DNA of 64,000 bases from Nelumbo lutea. Taxonomy: Eukaryota; Streptophyta; Magnoliopsida; Proteales; Nelumbonaceae. This document shows, piece after piece, positions 11,161 through 22,800 of this stretch. Position 1 is the first letter of the stretch, and every line of letters begins with the position of its first letter. The notes below the pieces were generated by a model. That model saw nothing but the letters and a program-made list of their open reading frames with translations, was not told the DNA's origin and did not search any database. Where the stretch lies: the NCBI GenBank assembly GCA_022828595.1, contig JAKGHH010000002.1, forward strand, positions 65,816,383 to 65,880,382, in the 5' to 3' direction. Both the position numbers and the translations under genes were made by a program.

Positions 11161-11887
11161 TAAATGAATTGGATTTGTAATTAGATCAGATTAAATCTGA
11201 ACTAACTGCAGGCCTATAAACGACAATGATCCAGATCTGATTGGCTCAAATTCAAATATCAAGTATAATTTAAATGATATGCCATATTTGAATCCAAGAA
11301 ATTGACCCAATTCAATCCAAGATCACAAGAAATTGTATCCACCCAACCCAGCCTCATGAATAGTACCCTATATTTAATATAGGCTATTCTAATGTTTTGT
11401 ATTAATCATATTAAAGAAAAATAAGTGTGATATCATTGATGACAGAAATAAAATACAAAATTTAAAATTAGCTCAAAATTGATTTTTGTTTGGTGGTGGT
11501 TCAACGGTTCAATTTTTCAGGGCAAATGTATTAACCTTTAATGTGTTAATCATTGATGTCAAGATTAAATAATAAAAATAAAAAGTGATAAACACAAAAA
11601 ATAAAAAAATTTTGTAAAAAATACTTGAATACATCACTAATATTACATATTCACCATATTAAACAAAAATAAGTGTGATAAATAAGAATTACTTTTAAGC
11701 ACATGAAACATAACATATATATTGTTTGACTATAAGTTTTTCTGGTCTCATGTCTTTCGAGTATCATCGTCAAATCCTTATATTTTAAGGTATTAACTCC
11801 CATTGTTACTCATTGAATCCTATATTTAAGATTTTTTTTCTCACCAATAAATTCAACTATTTAGAGTTGTACCCAATACATTTAGCA

Positions 11888-12506
11888 TAGAGGTGTAAAT
11901 CGAGTCGTGCCGCCCGCGGCCCGAAACGAACTTGGACCGGCTTGACACAGCCCGACACAACGATCCGCAGGCTGTGCTAGGTCCGGCACATTCATGCAGG
12001 CCATGTTGGGCTTGGGGTTTTAGGTCCATGGGCCAGCACGGCACGACACATATATTATTTGTATATATTTTATATATATTTATATAATATTATATAAATT
12101 ATAATTATATAATAATATATAATATATAATATATTAATAAAATAAATATATTTTTTTATTTTATTATACTAATCTATTTAATTATAGTATATATAAGTAG
12201 TTTTATACACAAAATTCATATAAAATTAAAATTTTAAGTCTTTTATCAATTTTTTAAATAAATAGCTTTGGCCTGACGCATGGCCCGACCTAGCCCAAGG
12301 ATCGGCCCACGAGCCAGCCCAGCCTACAACACGACACAGAATGGCACGGGCCCACACAGGCTTGGGCTGTGGGCCATGCCGGGCCGACCCCCAAATTTTT
12401 CACCTGGGAGGGTGGCACGGCCTGTGACAGCCCGCGGTTCAGCACGACACGGTCGATAGTTTGCGCAGGCCGCCCACAGCCTGGCACGACCCACTTTACA
12501 CCTCTA
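11888..12506. mobile_element. Non-autonomous hAT element, 619 bp
   Basis: The ends are TAGAGGTGTAAA and TTTACACCTCTA, perfect 12 bp inverted repeats continued by GTCGTGCC against GGCACGAC. Flanks ATTTAGCA (11880-11887) and ATTTAACA (12507-12514) are an 8 bp target duplication with one mismatch, as in hAT elements. GC-rich outer quarters surround a very AT-rich core of about 200 bp. No transposase. Confidence 0.75.
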
Positions 12507-12684
12507 ATTTAACAATATAAAACCAATGTTTCTTAAACCAAACCAAAAGTGGAACCATTATTCCTTCCAAGTGGCGGGTATGCAATTCAACCATTTAGGT
12601 CAAATGGATAAATCAATGGCATCACATTAAATATAAAATTATAAAATAGAGAAATGCAATATTAAAAATTAAAAAAAAAATTGA

Positions 12685-12731
<47 letters not shown>
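12685..12731. repeat. (TA)n microsatellite
   Basis: About 23 uninterrupted TA units. Expected to vary in length between individuals. Confidence 0.95.
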
Positions 12732-12736
<5 letters not shown>

Positions 12737-13933
12737 CTTATTAAAGTTAATAGTGTGAGAAACAAGAAATAGTCTTTCATTGAATAATGGAAATTAAATA
12801 CAAAATTTAAAACCAACACAAAAAATGAAATCATTTCTGGTTTGGTGGCAGGAAACAGTTCAACCTTTTAGGTTAAATGTGTTAAGCCTCAAGGTCATAA
12901 TTAAATAATAAATTTTAAAATGACAAAACACAAAATATACAAAACATTGTAGACATCTCTAATATATTATATTAAGCACACTAAAGAAAAGTAAGTATAT
13001 TAAACAATAATCATTTTTATTAATAATGGAAATGGAATGCAAAACTTAAAACCAACTCAAAAATGAAGTTTTCCTATTTGGTGATAGGGTCCGGGCCCAA
13101 AGTTTAACCTTTTGGGTTGAATGTGTCAACCCTTGATATCATAAATAAATAATAAAAATAAAAAGATAAAACATAAAAACAAAAATTTGTATGAGTGTAA
13201 TGAATAAGAATTGTTTTTATACACAGAAATATAAGAATTGTAGAAAATTTTGAACACGTCATCTAAAATTGTCTCGTGCTAAGAACATGCATGTTTGCTA
13301 GTATTTAGGGTCTTTTCGGTTCAACGTGAAGATCAAAATCGGGCAGAGATTCTAGGCTAGTATTTAGGGCAGATTCTAGGCTTTGTTTGGCTAGGCAGAG
13401 ATTTGGAAGAAGAAGGGAAGAAAGAAGAAAGGAGAGGGGAGGAAAAAGAGGATCTACTAATACCGACTGCTAATGATATTAGAATATAGGGGGCGGAAGA
13501 AGATAGAAGAGGTCAGAATGGTGGCCATTGGTGGCTAACTTAGATGGAAGAAGGCATGTGAAACAATGAGGACTTGAAGTCTAATAGGGCTTCTTCCCCT
13601 AAATGAGACAAAAAGATGGCCTCAATGGGTGTGTTATGAACAGGCAGGATATGTGTATTACTAGATTTCAATCTTAGGATACAAAAGAAAGAACTCCCCT
13701 TAATACTTAAGAGTCTTACTAAACAACATTTGTTTAATTTAGGAATACATCATCACTGTGTTCCTTGACGAGCCATAGCATACCTCTAATAGCTTGACAA
13801 GATTTCTTTTCTTCTTTAGATTTGAATTGCATTAGAAGTCATAGTCGTTCCCTTCCTTTGTCCATTTCATTTCTTCACTCAAAATAGAAAGAGAATCTTC
13901 TCTACATCAGTCCTGCTGGGTTGGTCTCTACAT

Positions 13934-13943
13934 CTATATATAG
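13934..13943 (+). promoter_or_regulatory. Likely TATA box of the inhibitor-like pseudogene
   Basis: CTATATATAG lies 80-90 bp before the ATG at 14023, a normal spacing for a plant TATA box plus short leader. A C/A-rich leader (CCACACACAACC...CCATCCACCCACC) follows. Confidence 0.55.
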
Positions 13944-14022
13944 ACTCTTAACGTCAACACTTCTCCACAATCCACACACAACCAAACCCATCCACCCACC
14001 TTTCCTTCTAGCTTAAAAATCC

Positions 14023-14551
14023 ATGTCTCAGGCTCACCTTCCTTTTGCTTTCCTCGAGTCTGGTCGCCTTTGTAATATGTGAATTCACTCAACTGTCTGC
14101 AGTAACTGGCGACGAGAACTTGATTCATTCCACCTGCAAGAAGACCGACAACTACAGTCTCTGCGTGTCACTGCTCGAATCTGATCCTCACGACAACTTG
14201 AAATCAAGTCTGGAAGGTATTCTCGAGATCTTCATCGACCAAGGGATTGTCATGGCCAACAAATTTTCCAACAATGGGACCAAGCAGTGTCTGAGTACCT
14301 GCTGTGGTCAGTACAGTGCTAGCATCTATTACTTCCAAGGATCCATTGAAGAGTTGAAGTCCAAGACCTATTGGCGGTTGAGGGAGTATATGTATATGGC
14401 CAAACAAGCCTCTGTAGTTTGCCAAGGGGCCAGCCCACTGATGTGACAACAATATGTAACAACCAGGAATCAAGACTTTGCGAAGCTTTGCCGAATTGCA
14501 TTGGCAGTTGTAGAGCTTGTGGATCCAAAACCTAAACCACCAAAAGTCTAA
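14023..14551 (+). pseudogene. Invertase/pectin methylesterase inhibitor (PMEI domain), broken
   Basis: The frame from about 14027 encodes a signal peptide (LRLTFLLLSSSLVAFVIC) and a PMEI domain. Visible are LIHSTCKKTDNYSLCVSLLESDP with the first disulfide pair, KQCLSTC.QYSASIYYF, and ASVVCQGASPL. Two lesions are seen. The only suitable ATG (14023) is out of frame with the signal peptide, as if two bases of a CTCT run were lost. TGA at 14444-14446 interrupts the domain, yet the same frame runs on for 34 codons with RNQDFAKLCRIALAVVEL, the usual C-terminal helix, to TAA at 14549. Family members are four-helix proteins that inhibit cell-wall invertase or pectin methylesterase in the apoplast; sequence alone does not tell which. 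Decay looks recent because promoter and frame are otherwise kept. Confidence 0.75.
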
Positions 14552-16023
14552 TGGAACGTGGGGTCATTGCTGCAGCTACTACAAGCTACTTCATTCTGCT
14601 ACTATCCCTTCATTATGCTACTAGCACTTGATGCAAACAAGTGAGCAACACTATATTTTTTTTTTTTTTTTTTTTTGTATTTTATGCTTAACCAAAGCCA
14701 ATGCCCAGCTCTAGTTCATGTTTGGATCAGCTGGTAAGGTGTGCACGGGTTGGGCCAAGACCTGTGCTAGTAGCTGGTTTCAGACTTTGATCAGTTAACC
14801 ATGGCTGGACGTCTCGACCCCTCCTCTTCAAGCCCATCATAGTTTTCATTAATTATTTATAAGTGGGAAGTGAAATTATTGCTTTTGTTTGTTTCAGACT
14901 TCTAGAGAAAGGTATTTAATTAATAGGATCCAATCAGATATATTGTGGATGAAATGATTATGATTTCATGCAGAAAACTTGACTATTGGTCAATATTAAT
15001 AACACATTTACTTATTAGATGTCTATTTATTTATTCAAAATGCTTGGATAAATGGATGCCCAAAATCTCTGGAATTATTGAAATTATGTTGGTTCCACTC
15101 ATCTCATAATTAACCATAAATTGTAAGTCCTTAGAACTTGAACCATGTCATGTCGTGTTTTATAACAAATTAAAGTACTTGGATTTGAATCATTTTTTAC
15201 TTCAGACAATGATTTCTTAGGGTATTGTTTGAGTCTTTTACTCGCGTTGCACCAAGCTCCTCACTGGTGCAGTCTTTGATCAAAGAAAATGTCGGTTAAC
15301 AACGATGGGGTGATGGTCCAACAGGTTCGACCATCCGGTCCAGCCTATATAACATAACTTCTAGCAGAATGACCTTATTGATCTGGCACTTCCAGTCCTC
15401 TTTGAGGCATAACACGGCATCCCATTTCCATGCACTAGGTTGGTGGAAAATAAACCAACATTTCCAAACAACCAGGTCTGTGAAAATGGCAAAAACAGCA
15501 TTCCAAGATTCCCTTGGAAGAAATTACAAGGACAGATACAGTTTGGCTGCATTAAAACAAAGTATCATCTGAAAAATGGATTAACTATCCCTTCAAAACC
15601 AGCAAAGATAGTTCAGAGCTGTTTTCCCACGCCAATGACCAATCTAATTGTCCCGCCTATCCATCGTGCTACACTGCTACTTCCTTTCATCCAAGAATAG
15701 TTCCACGTATGCGTAGAAGGATGGTTAAATAGCGTTCTCTGCAAGAGATCCATTATAATAAAGATGGCGGAACTAAAGTACAAGACATTGATTTGGCTAA
15801 GGTAAATAACCAGCATTCTAATTTTGGCAGTAAAAGTATTTTCGGACAACCCCTGTTAGCCCAATATCTCATCTCATGCTCAGAGACTTCAAATCCAGGT
15901 CTCTGTCTGCTTTTGACTTAACAATTGCTTTTCCAATCCAGGGAGAGAAAATTAAGTTACAGAAGACCTACTAATATACAAACAACAAGACAAATTGTGT
16001 TCAGGGATGATGCCAATGGGAAA
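14552..16023. other. Spacer; 3' UTR of the RPRD gene probably in its right part
   Basis: A poly(T) tract of about 20 lies near 14655. No protein family is recognisable in the short frames near 15360-15850. The stretch just left of 16024 should include the minus-strand 3' UTR of the RPRD gene, but I could not fix its polyadenylation site. Confidence 0.5.
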
Positions 16024-16119
16024 TTATTGCCGAGGTAATGGTGGTGTTGTTGGTTGATGGCTTTGCCCATAAAACCCAATACCTGGTGGTTGAAAATATC
16101 CTCCACTGGCTGCCTGCAG

Positions 16120-16155
<36 letters not shown>

Positions 16156-16887
16156 TGTCTGAGTGCCAGGCCTTGCTAGTCCCATTACCACGTGTGTGGG
16201 TAGTGGAGGTGGAGGAGGTAGGCTACTAGCATTATACCCATATGGCATCACTCCAACCATCACACCAGTGGATTGTACATACTGATGTGCTGGTGGGGGT
16301 GGGGGTGGTAGAGGCGGTGGAGGTGGTGGAAATGGTGGCATTATCTGATTAGCCTGGGAAATGGGTTGCACACTTGTAGTTGTGGTCTGAGTAGGTGTGA
16401 CAGGGGCATTGGTCAATGGTTGCTGTTGAACATGTCCAAAGTACGTTGTATTACCCATATCGGAAACTGTCATTGGTTTTTCAAGTTTGGGCCGTTTTTC
16501 TGGGGAGAAGATGGGTAAATTTGCTGCGAAACCACCAGATTTTGAACCACCATTCATGGAGGCAGCTTCTTCTGCAGCCAGGGATGACAGCACAGACGAA
16601 AGCATCTGTGCAGAGGATGTAGAGGCAGCAAGTTTGGCAGCAACAGCTGCAGCAGCTTTCTTATGATCTTCTTCTGTAGGTCTGGATGGTGCAAAGGAAG
16701 TCAAAGGTTGGGGAAGAGAAGGCGGAGGGGTGGCATTTGGTGGTTGAACTGGTAGTGAGTTAGGTTCTACCACATTTTCTGTCTCAGCTTTTGAGACTGC
16801 AGTTGTAGTAGGGCTTGGTCCAGGAACCAGGCCTGCAGTGATCCTCAGCCTCATATTGTTTGCCTGCTCTACCTGTGTATGAGCAAC
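16024..16887 (-). CDS. RPRD1-like: RPRD gene exon 7 (Pro/Gln-rich C-terminus, stop)
   Basis: Acceptor GTTTCAG|GTTGCT; begins [20 protein letters not shown] and ends TTPPLPRQ before TAA at 16026-16024. It carries the PEKRPKLEK patch, two polyproline runs (about 16300-16335 and 16205-16225) and a CAG/CAA tract near 16113-16160. Confidence 0.9.
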
Positions 16888-19800
16888 CTGAAACAAAAAC
16901 AGCCTGCTCAGCCCAAACCATTAACTGAAATTTCAAATTAGACACTAACTGGAAAGAGAGAGAGAGAGAGAGGTAAAAAACAAACACCACTATAACATTT
17001 TCCAGTTCAATTCAATGTTCAAAATTATGACTCGCTGCTTTAAAATATGAGATCAGAAACACAGAAGCATTAGGATGGTGATATTCAGGTTATTTGATCA
17101 ACGGTGATATCACTGGTTGACATTCATAGCCACACAATAAGTCCCTATATGTCACATATTTACAAGAAGAAATGATAGAATATTCCCCAAAAGCACCCAT
17201 TAACAGTCCCTGTAGACCCATTAACGGCATGGATCATAATTGACTGAGACCATGCCAAAAAATTAGTCCCATCTAACTTTACTAAGGTTACTACCCCCAA
17301 CAAAGTCTCCACAGACCCTCTAGACCCAAACCCAAAGTAATTAGGTTGTTTCATCTCACCTCTAGTTTGCTCCATTAGCCAAATGGAAACAAGCAAAAAT
17401 AGAAATAAAGTGTTACTAGTCTAGTCAAGATTCACTGCCCTAAGGCCAAAACTTCTTTTTTAATCATCCAAAACAGGGATTTCATCGAACCCAACAACCT
17501 GGGAGAAAGGGAGTTAATCAAAATCCTCTCCAACTTGGATCAATCTTAAATATAATCGAAAAGGTTCTATTCTATCCCCAAGTGCCACTTCCAAACACCC
17601 TTTATACCCCTTAATCCAAAATCCCTCCAATTAGTTGGGACTTTCATGAAACTCTCCAAGAACCTGCCTCAGGCCTCAAACAAGCACCACAGTCTTCTCC
17701 AAAAAATTCCTCTAAATGGGCTGAATAATTTGTTAATCAGTCAACCAATCAGCTCTCCATACAACCTGTGTATGAAACTAAAGAAGAGAAAAAAGTGGAA
17801 GATGAGAACCTTGCTCTGATACCAAGTTGTAAATCTGACCTGTATAAATCCAAAAATAAAGTAGAAAAGAAAGGAAGATGGAAGTAGATGAAGAGAGAAG
17901 AAGAAGCAGAGAAAGGAAGACAAGTGAAGAAAGAAGAGAGTCGATCGAACCTCTCTATGGTTCCCCACAATGATCTTTTATAATTCTAATCGTTATGTGA
18001 ATACAATTACATGAATGCCCTTAGTAGGGCGGCCAACACAAAAACAATAAGAATAAAAAGAAAGAAGGCCCAACACAAATACAATTACATGAAGGCACAC
18101 TAATATCAAATATAAAACATAAGCATAACTAAATAAAAGAAAGGAAACTAAGGACCATTTGACCCATCTAAAAAATCTGAGGTTTATAGTGACTGGAGTG
18201 GTAGGAGACAGACTGGAGAGGATTCCACGAGTGGTAGATGTTCTGCACAATGGATGTTCAGAGTTTGCGCACTGCCAACAGCAGAATTGTACATGTGGAG
18301 GGAACGTCTCAAGGAGGAAGTTGATGATGTGGCTAGCTCATTGCCACATGCAATTCAATCTGTTGATAATTTCAAATTCCCTTACAATTTTCTTTCTAAG
18401 GAAGCAGAAGAGGCAGGAAATCCAAAGGTTTCTTGCCGGAGTGCTGCCATGTGGAAGACAAAAGATCAACTTTGGAAACAAGATCTTTTATTAAAAGAGA
18501 TAGAATACTGAACTTTTCAAGAAAATTAGATGCAAGTGGGAACGATGCAAATGTTAGAAGGGTGGATGTGTCTTTGAGTATGTGTTTGTAGGCAAGAAGT
18601 CACATGGCAACTTAAGTAACAACATCACAAAGTGCCAACCGGCTGGTTGTAGCAGAGACTTGGGATCAAATCCCATCTGCACGTGGATTGGGGGAGTTAT
18701 GGGTTTGGAGGATGGGCTACAACCCCCCCCTTCCCCCGGCAGTTGTGTAGCCCCTTGGAGCAAAATAATAATAACCTTAAGTAACAATGTCAAGAAGGGG
18801 CTAGTTGGGCATTAGTAGACAACAGCCATGATCTATCATCTTCTGTATCATTTAGGCATGAGAGGTCTGCTCCATTTCATAAAACAGGAGTCAGGTAAAA
18901 GTTGGACCAAGCATAGAAGGTTACGAGGGGAAGAAAGGAGCAATGAAAGGCAAACCACAGGGAAAACTCAAGGAAGTGAAAAAGAGAAACTTGATAAATA
19001 GGAATAGATGATCATAATTGTCAAGGCAATGACTAGGCAATAGGGCACTCATGAAGGGTCACCTTGCTTAATTGACATCACCTAGCCTTGCCTCAACACC
19101 TTGAAAACAGGATAACTTTGGCTGTTGGGGGTAAACAGCCTATGCTGTTGAGAGTGTTTTTGGGCTGGACACATTCACCAATTCACACCCATGTCCATCT
19201 TTCTGGTCAAAAGAAAATAGGGGGCAATTACTAATTTATCCCACTCTCATGGTAACGTGGAATTCCCAAGAATGTTTTCAACAGCATAGGCTGTTGGCCC
19301 CCACAGCCAAATTTTTTCCCTTGAAAACTATGCCTCTAGGGTCTACTCACTTTCACAATCAAGAAATACAAAGATAGATTAACACATGGAGCAACGAGTT
19401 CACATGGTCATAATACTTTCTTTTGATATTTCCGATAAAACACAACATGCAATCAACCAAATGAAAAATCAAATCACCTAATAAGTGCTTGCCTAGGTGA
19501 TTTGGTTTCGATGTGCTCACATGTTCACAACACTTGCAATCCTTTAGTAAAACATAAACATGCTATTAATCAAATGAAAAACCAAATTATCCAGGGACAC
19601 TATAACAACCCACTAACATTTGAAGAAATAGAGATTGCTTCTAGGGTCTACTACCTTACTATGGCAATTTAGAAATACCAAGGTAGCCTAACATGTTCAG
19701 CAATTAGTTTAAAGAACCATGACACTTTCACGCAACCCTCCAATAAAGCACAACCATGCTATCAATCAAATGAAAAACCAAATCACATATAAGTGCATGT

Positions 19801-22800
19801 TTCGATGAGCTCACATGGTTACACAACACTTTCTTGCAACCCTAAAATAAAACACGAAAATGCTAACAATCAAAGGAAAAATCAAATCACCCAGTGAGTA
19901 CATGGCTTTTTTCTACCCAAAATGACACAAAAACAACCCACTAACATATGAAAATATAGCCTATATGTGTTGTAATGTATTCGCATGATCACAATACTTT
20001 CTTGTGACCAACCAATAAAACACAAACATTCTATCAATCAAATGAAATACCAAATCACCCAATGAGTGCATGCACATTGTTGCTACCCCAAGTGGTACAT
20101 AAACTAACCGCTATCATATGGAAAAATAGACTTTCTAGGACCCACTACCTTACTAGGAATATCAAGAAATACAAAGGTAGCGTAATATGTGGAGCAACGA
20201 GTTCACATAGTCATAACACTTTCTTATGGCCTCCAAAAAAAGGAAAGCATGCTATAAATAAAAGGATAAACCAAATCACCAGTAAATGCATGCTTCAGTG
20301 ATTTTCTCTTGATGAATTCACATAGTCATAACAATTTTTTGCAACCATCCAATAAAACATATACATGATAATATCAATCAAATGAAAATCCAAATAACCT
20401 AGTGAAGGTAGGTTTACTACTGTTACACCAAATGATACAAGAACAACCCATTATCATATGAAAAAGAAGAGACTACCTCAAGGATATACCTCGGTTTGCA
20501 AATTCAATATCAATAGACATTTCACCATATAGAATTGGAGAAATGTCAAAGAAATTTCACTAAATTCTCCAGGATATTTGGAAAATCTAAAAAAAAAAGG
20601 AAAGTTTTCTAGAAACATGGAAATAGTTGATAAACTTCCAAGAGATCATTAGAAAAAATACAATTGCAAATTTAAGGCTCAAAAGACCATAGCAAAGAAT
20701 TGTATTAATGAAATAAGAGAAAACTAAGAGACTATAATAGATGTCTTTCTCTTTGTCTCCCTTTTGGTCTTTAGCCATCTTCTCTTCCTCAATTACTTGC
20801 CATTTTGACTTTTGTCTTTATTGTCACTATATGTTTTGATTTGATCGAGAATACACTTATGTTCTTATATTCATCAAAATAGTAAGCCAATTATCCAATC
20901 ACCAATTCCCCGTTGGTTCTTTTAGGAAAATTAAAAAAAAAATTATGATTTAATGAAATATTAAAAAGTTTTAAATAATATTGTAAAATTTCAAACTTTA
21001 AATATATAGTCTATTAATGAAAATTGAAATACCACTGACGCATCAACAAAATATCATGGATATTGAGGGGAAAAATGATTCCTAGAAGGTTTCTTATTGC
21101 CATAGAAAAATGGGAAAATTTCACCAAATATCGTTGATATTGCAAACCATGGGTTAACTACCTAAGTATGACCAGTCATGGGTAAGCGGTTCGACCGTCC
21201 GGATCAAAAAGGCCAAATAGTTACATGTCAACACAATACATATGGATATACATGTATATGTATGTGAGTGTGTATATGTATGTATAGACATGTATTATAT
21301 CAAGTAAATAAATGGTTAATTATATTCTACATGTAATATATGTAATATGTATATACATAGTCTATATTAGGTCTAATTTCTATTTTTATTACAGTTTTTT
21401 GTTTTATAAATAAAAAGATAAAAATTGAAAATTGAGGGCAAAAAAGGGTTTTTTTTTTTGCAAAAATAGTGGCCATAGCTCCTTTGGCCCCTTGGGAGCA
21501 TGTACATCTCAAAAAGTTACCTAAAATCAAAAAAGAAAGATCACCTAAATCCAATAACTGAGAGCAAAGCTATGGCCTCCAGAAGTTTCAACACATTTTG
21601 CTTTGCAACCCTTAACCTGGTGACCAGGGTCGAACAAATCAACAATCCAATCGCCTACATGTGACTCTAACCAAGTCAATAGTTTTTGACTGATTTGCGG
21701 GTTTTAGGAAAACTGGACTGAAAAAAGGAGCCAAGTGACAATTTGAACAATTGCAACATCTGGGTCAATTTAAATTGGCAAATGCTATGGCTGATTCTTT
21801 GGATAAACAAGGGGTCTCAATTGTTGAATTGTTTTGGGCTACCTTACGATTCTACCCTATTAAAAGTATGGTTATGCTCCCATCTCTGAGGAGAGGTACC
21901 ATCTCATGCCTCCTCTTATGGTGAATGTACACTTCCTTCTCTTATTAATAAAATCATTATTCATTTATCAGAAAAAATGTTTGGGTCAATGTAGAGTGAT
22001 AATTAGATAACAACAAGGTAGCATAACATGTAGAGTGATAATTAGATAACACCAATGTGACTCACTAATCAAACACAAGCATGCTACCTATCAAATGAAA
22101 AATCAAACCACCCACTGAGCGCATGTTGATGTTATTACCTCTAATGATACAAGAAAAAACCTGATATCATATGAAAGAAGAGACTGCCTCTAGTCATAGT
22201 TGTCAAGGCAATGCCTAGGCGACAAGGCACTCATGGATGTACCACTTAACTGCTAAGATATTTTTTAAAGGATGCTCTTAGATACTTTCATATTCTTAAC
22301 TTTTTTGAGATTATATATTAAAATAAACACTAATAAACTAAATTGTTCGAGTTGACTCTTGCTGGCACAACAAATAACACTTGTTGAGATCTCTTAAAGT
22401 CATTAAAGAAAACATCAAATTTCAAAGACCTTTCTTAGAGCTGAATAGTGTGCAAACAGCCTTGCAAAAGCTTTCGGTACATCCTTGCTTTAGTTTGAGT
22501 TAAAATACTAGTTTTTTTATTATTTTCTTATTTATTAGGGCTTAATCAGCATGTATAGTGTCTTGAACCCTCAAAGACTTTTCTTGGTAATAAAATAAAA
22601 AAGAAAAAGATACAAGAAAGGTGACCGAAAATCACCAAAAGATAAGAATAAACCCTGCCAAGTGCCCTCCTAAATAGAAGATTGCAACACAGTCCAAACA
22701 AACAACTTTTTATAAGAGAAAGAAAACCTCAAAAAAACACCATTCCCCCACTCCCTAAAACCCACCAGTATCTAAACCAAACTCAGATTGAAACACCAAG

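Larger units (their letters stand above)
11390..13250. repeat. Decayed tandem array, unit about 240 bp
   Basis: The motif TTTAAAACCAAC-CAAAAATGA, then TTTGGTGG and a GGTT(C/A)AACC(T)TTTT segment, recurs near 11460, 12806 and 13046. The last two are about 240 bp apart. Units share ATTAAA.AAAAATAAGTGTGA and a (A)AATAATAAAAATAAAAAG stretch. The hAT element at 11888-12506 and a TA microsatellite interrupt the array. Non-coding. Confidence 0.5.

Noticed and set aside
12622..12834. Minus frame with IYIYIYIY
   Set aside because: Translation of the TA microsatellite.
16038..16622. Plus-strand frames over the Pro/Gln-rich exon
   Set aside because: Antisense of the polyproline and polyglutamine codons of exon 7; low complexity.
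19380..20480. CRISPR-like regular repeats
   Set aside because: Plant nuclear context, degenerate repeats with irregular spacers and no cas genes; an ordinary tandem array.
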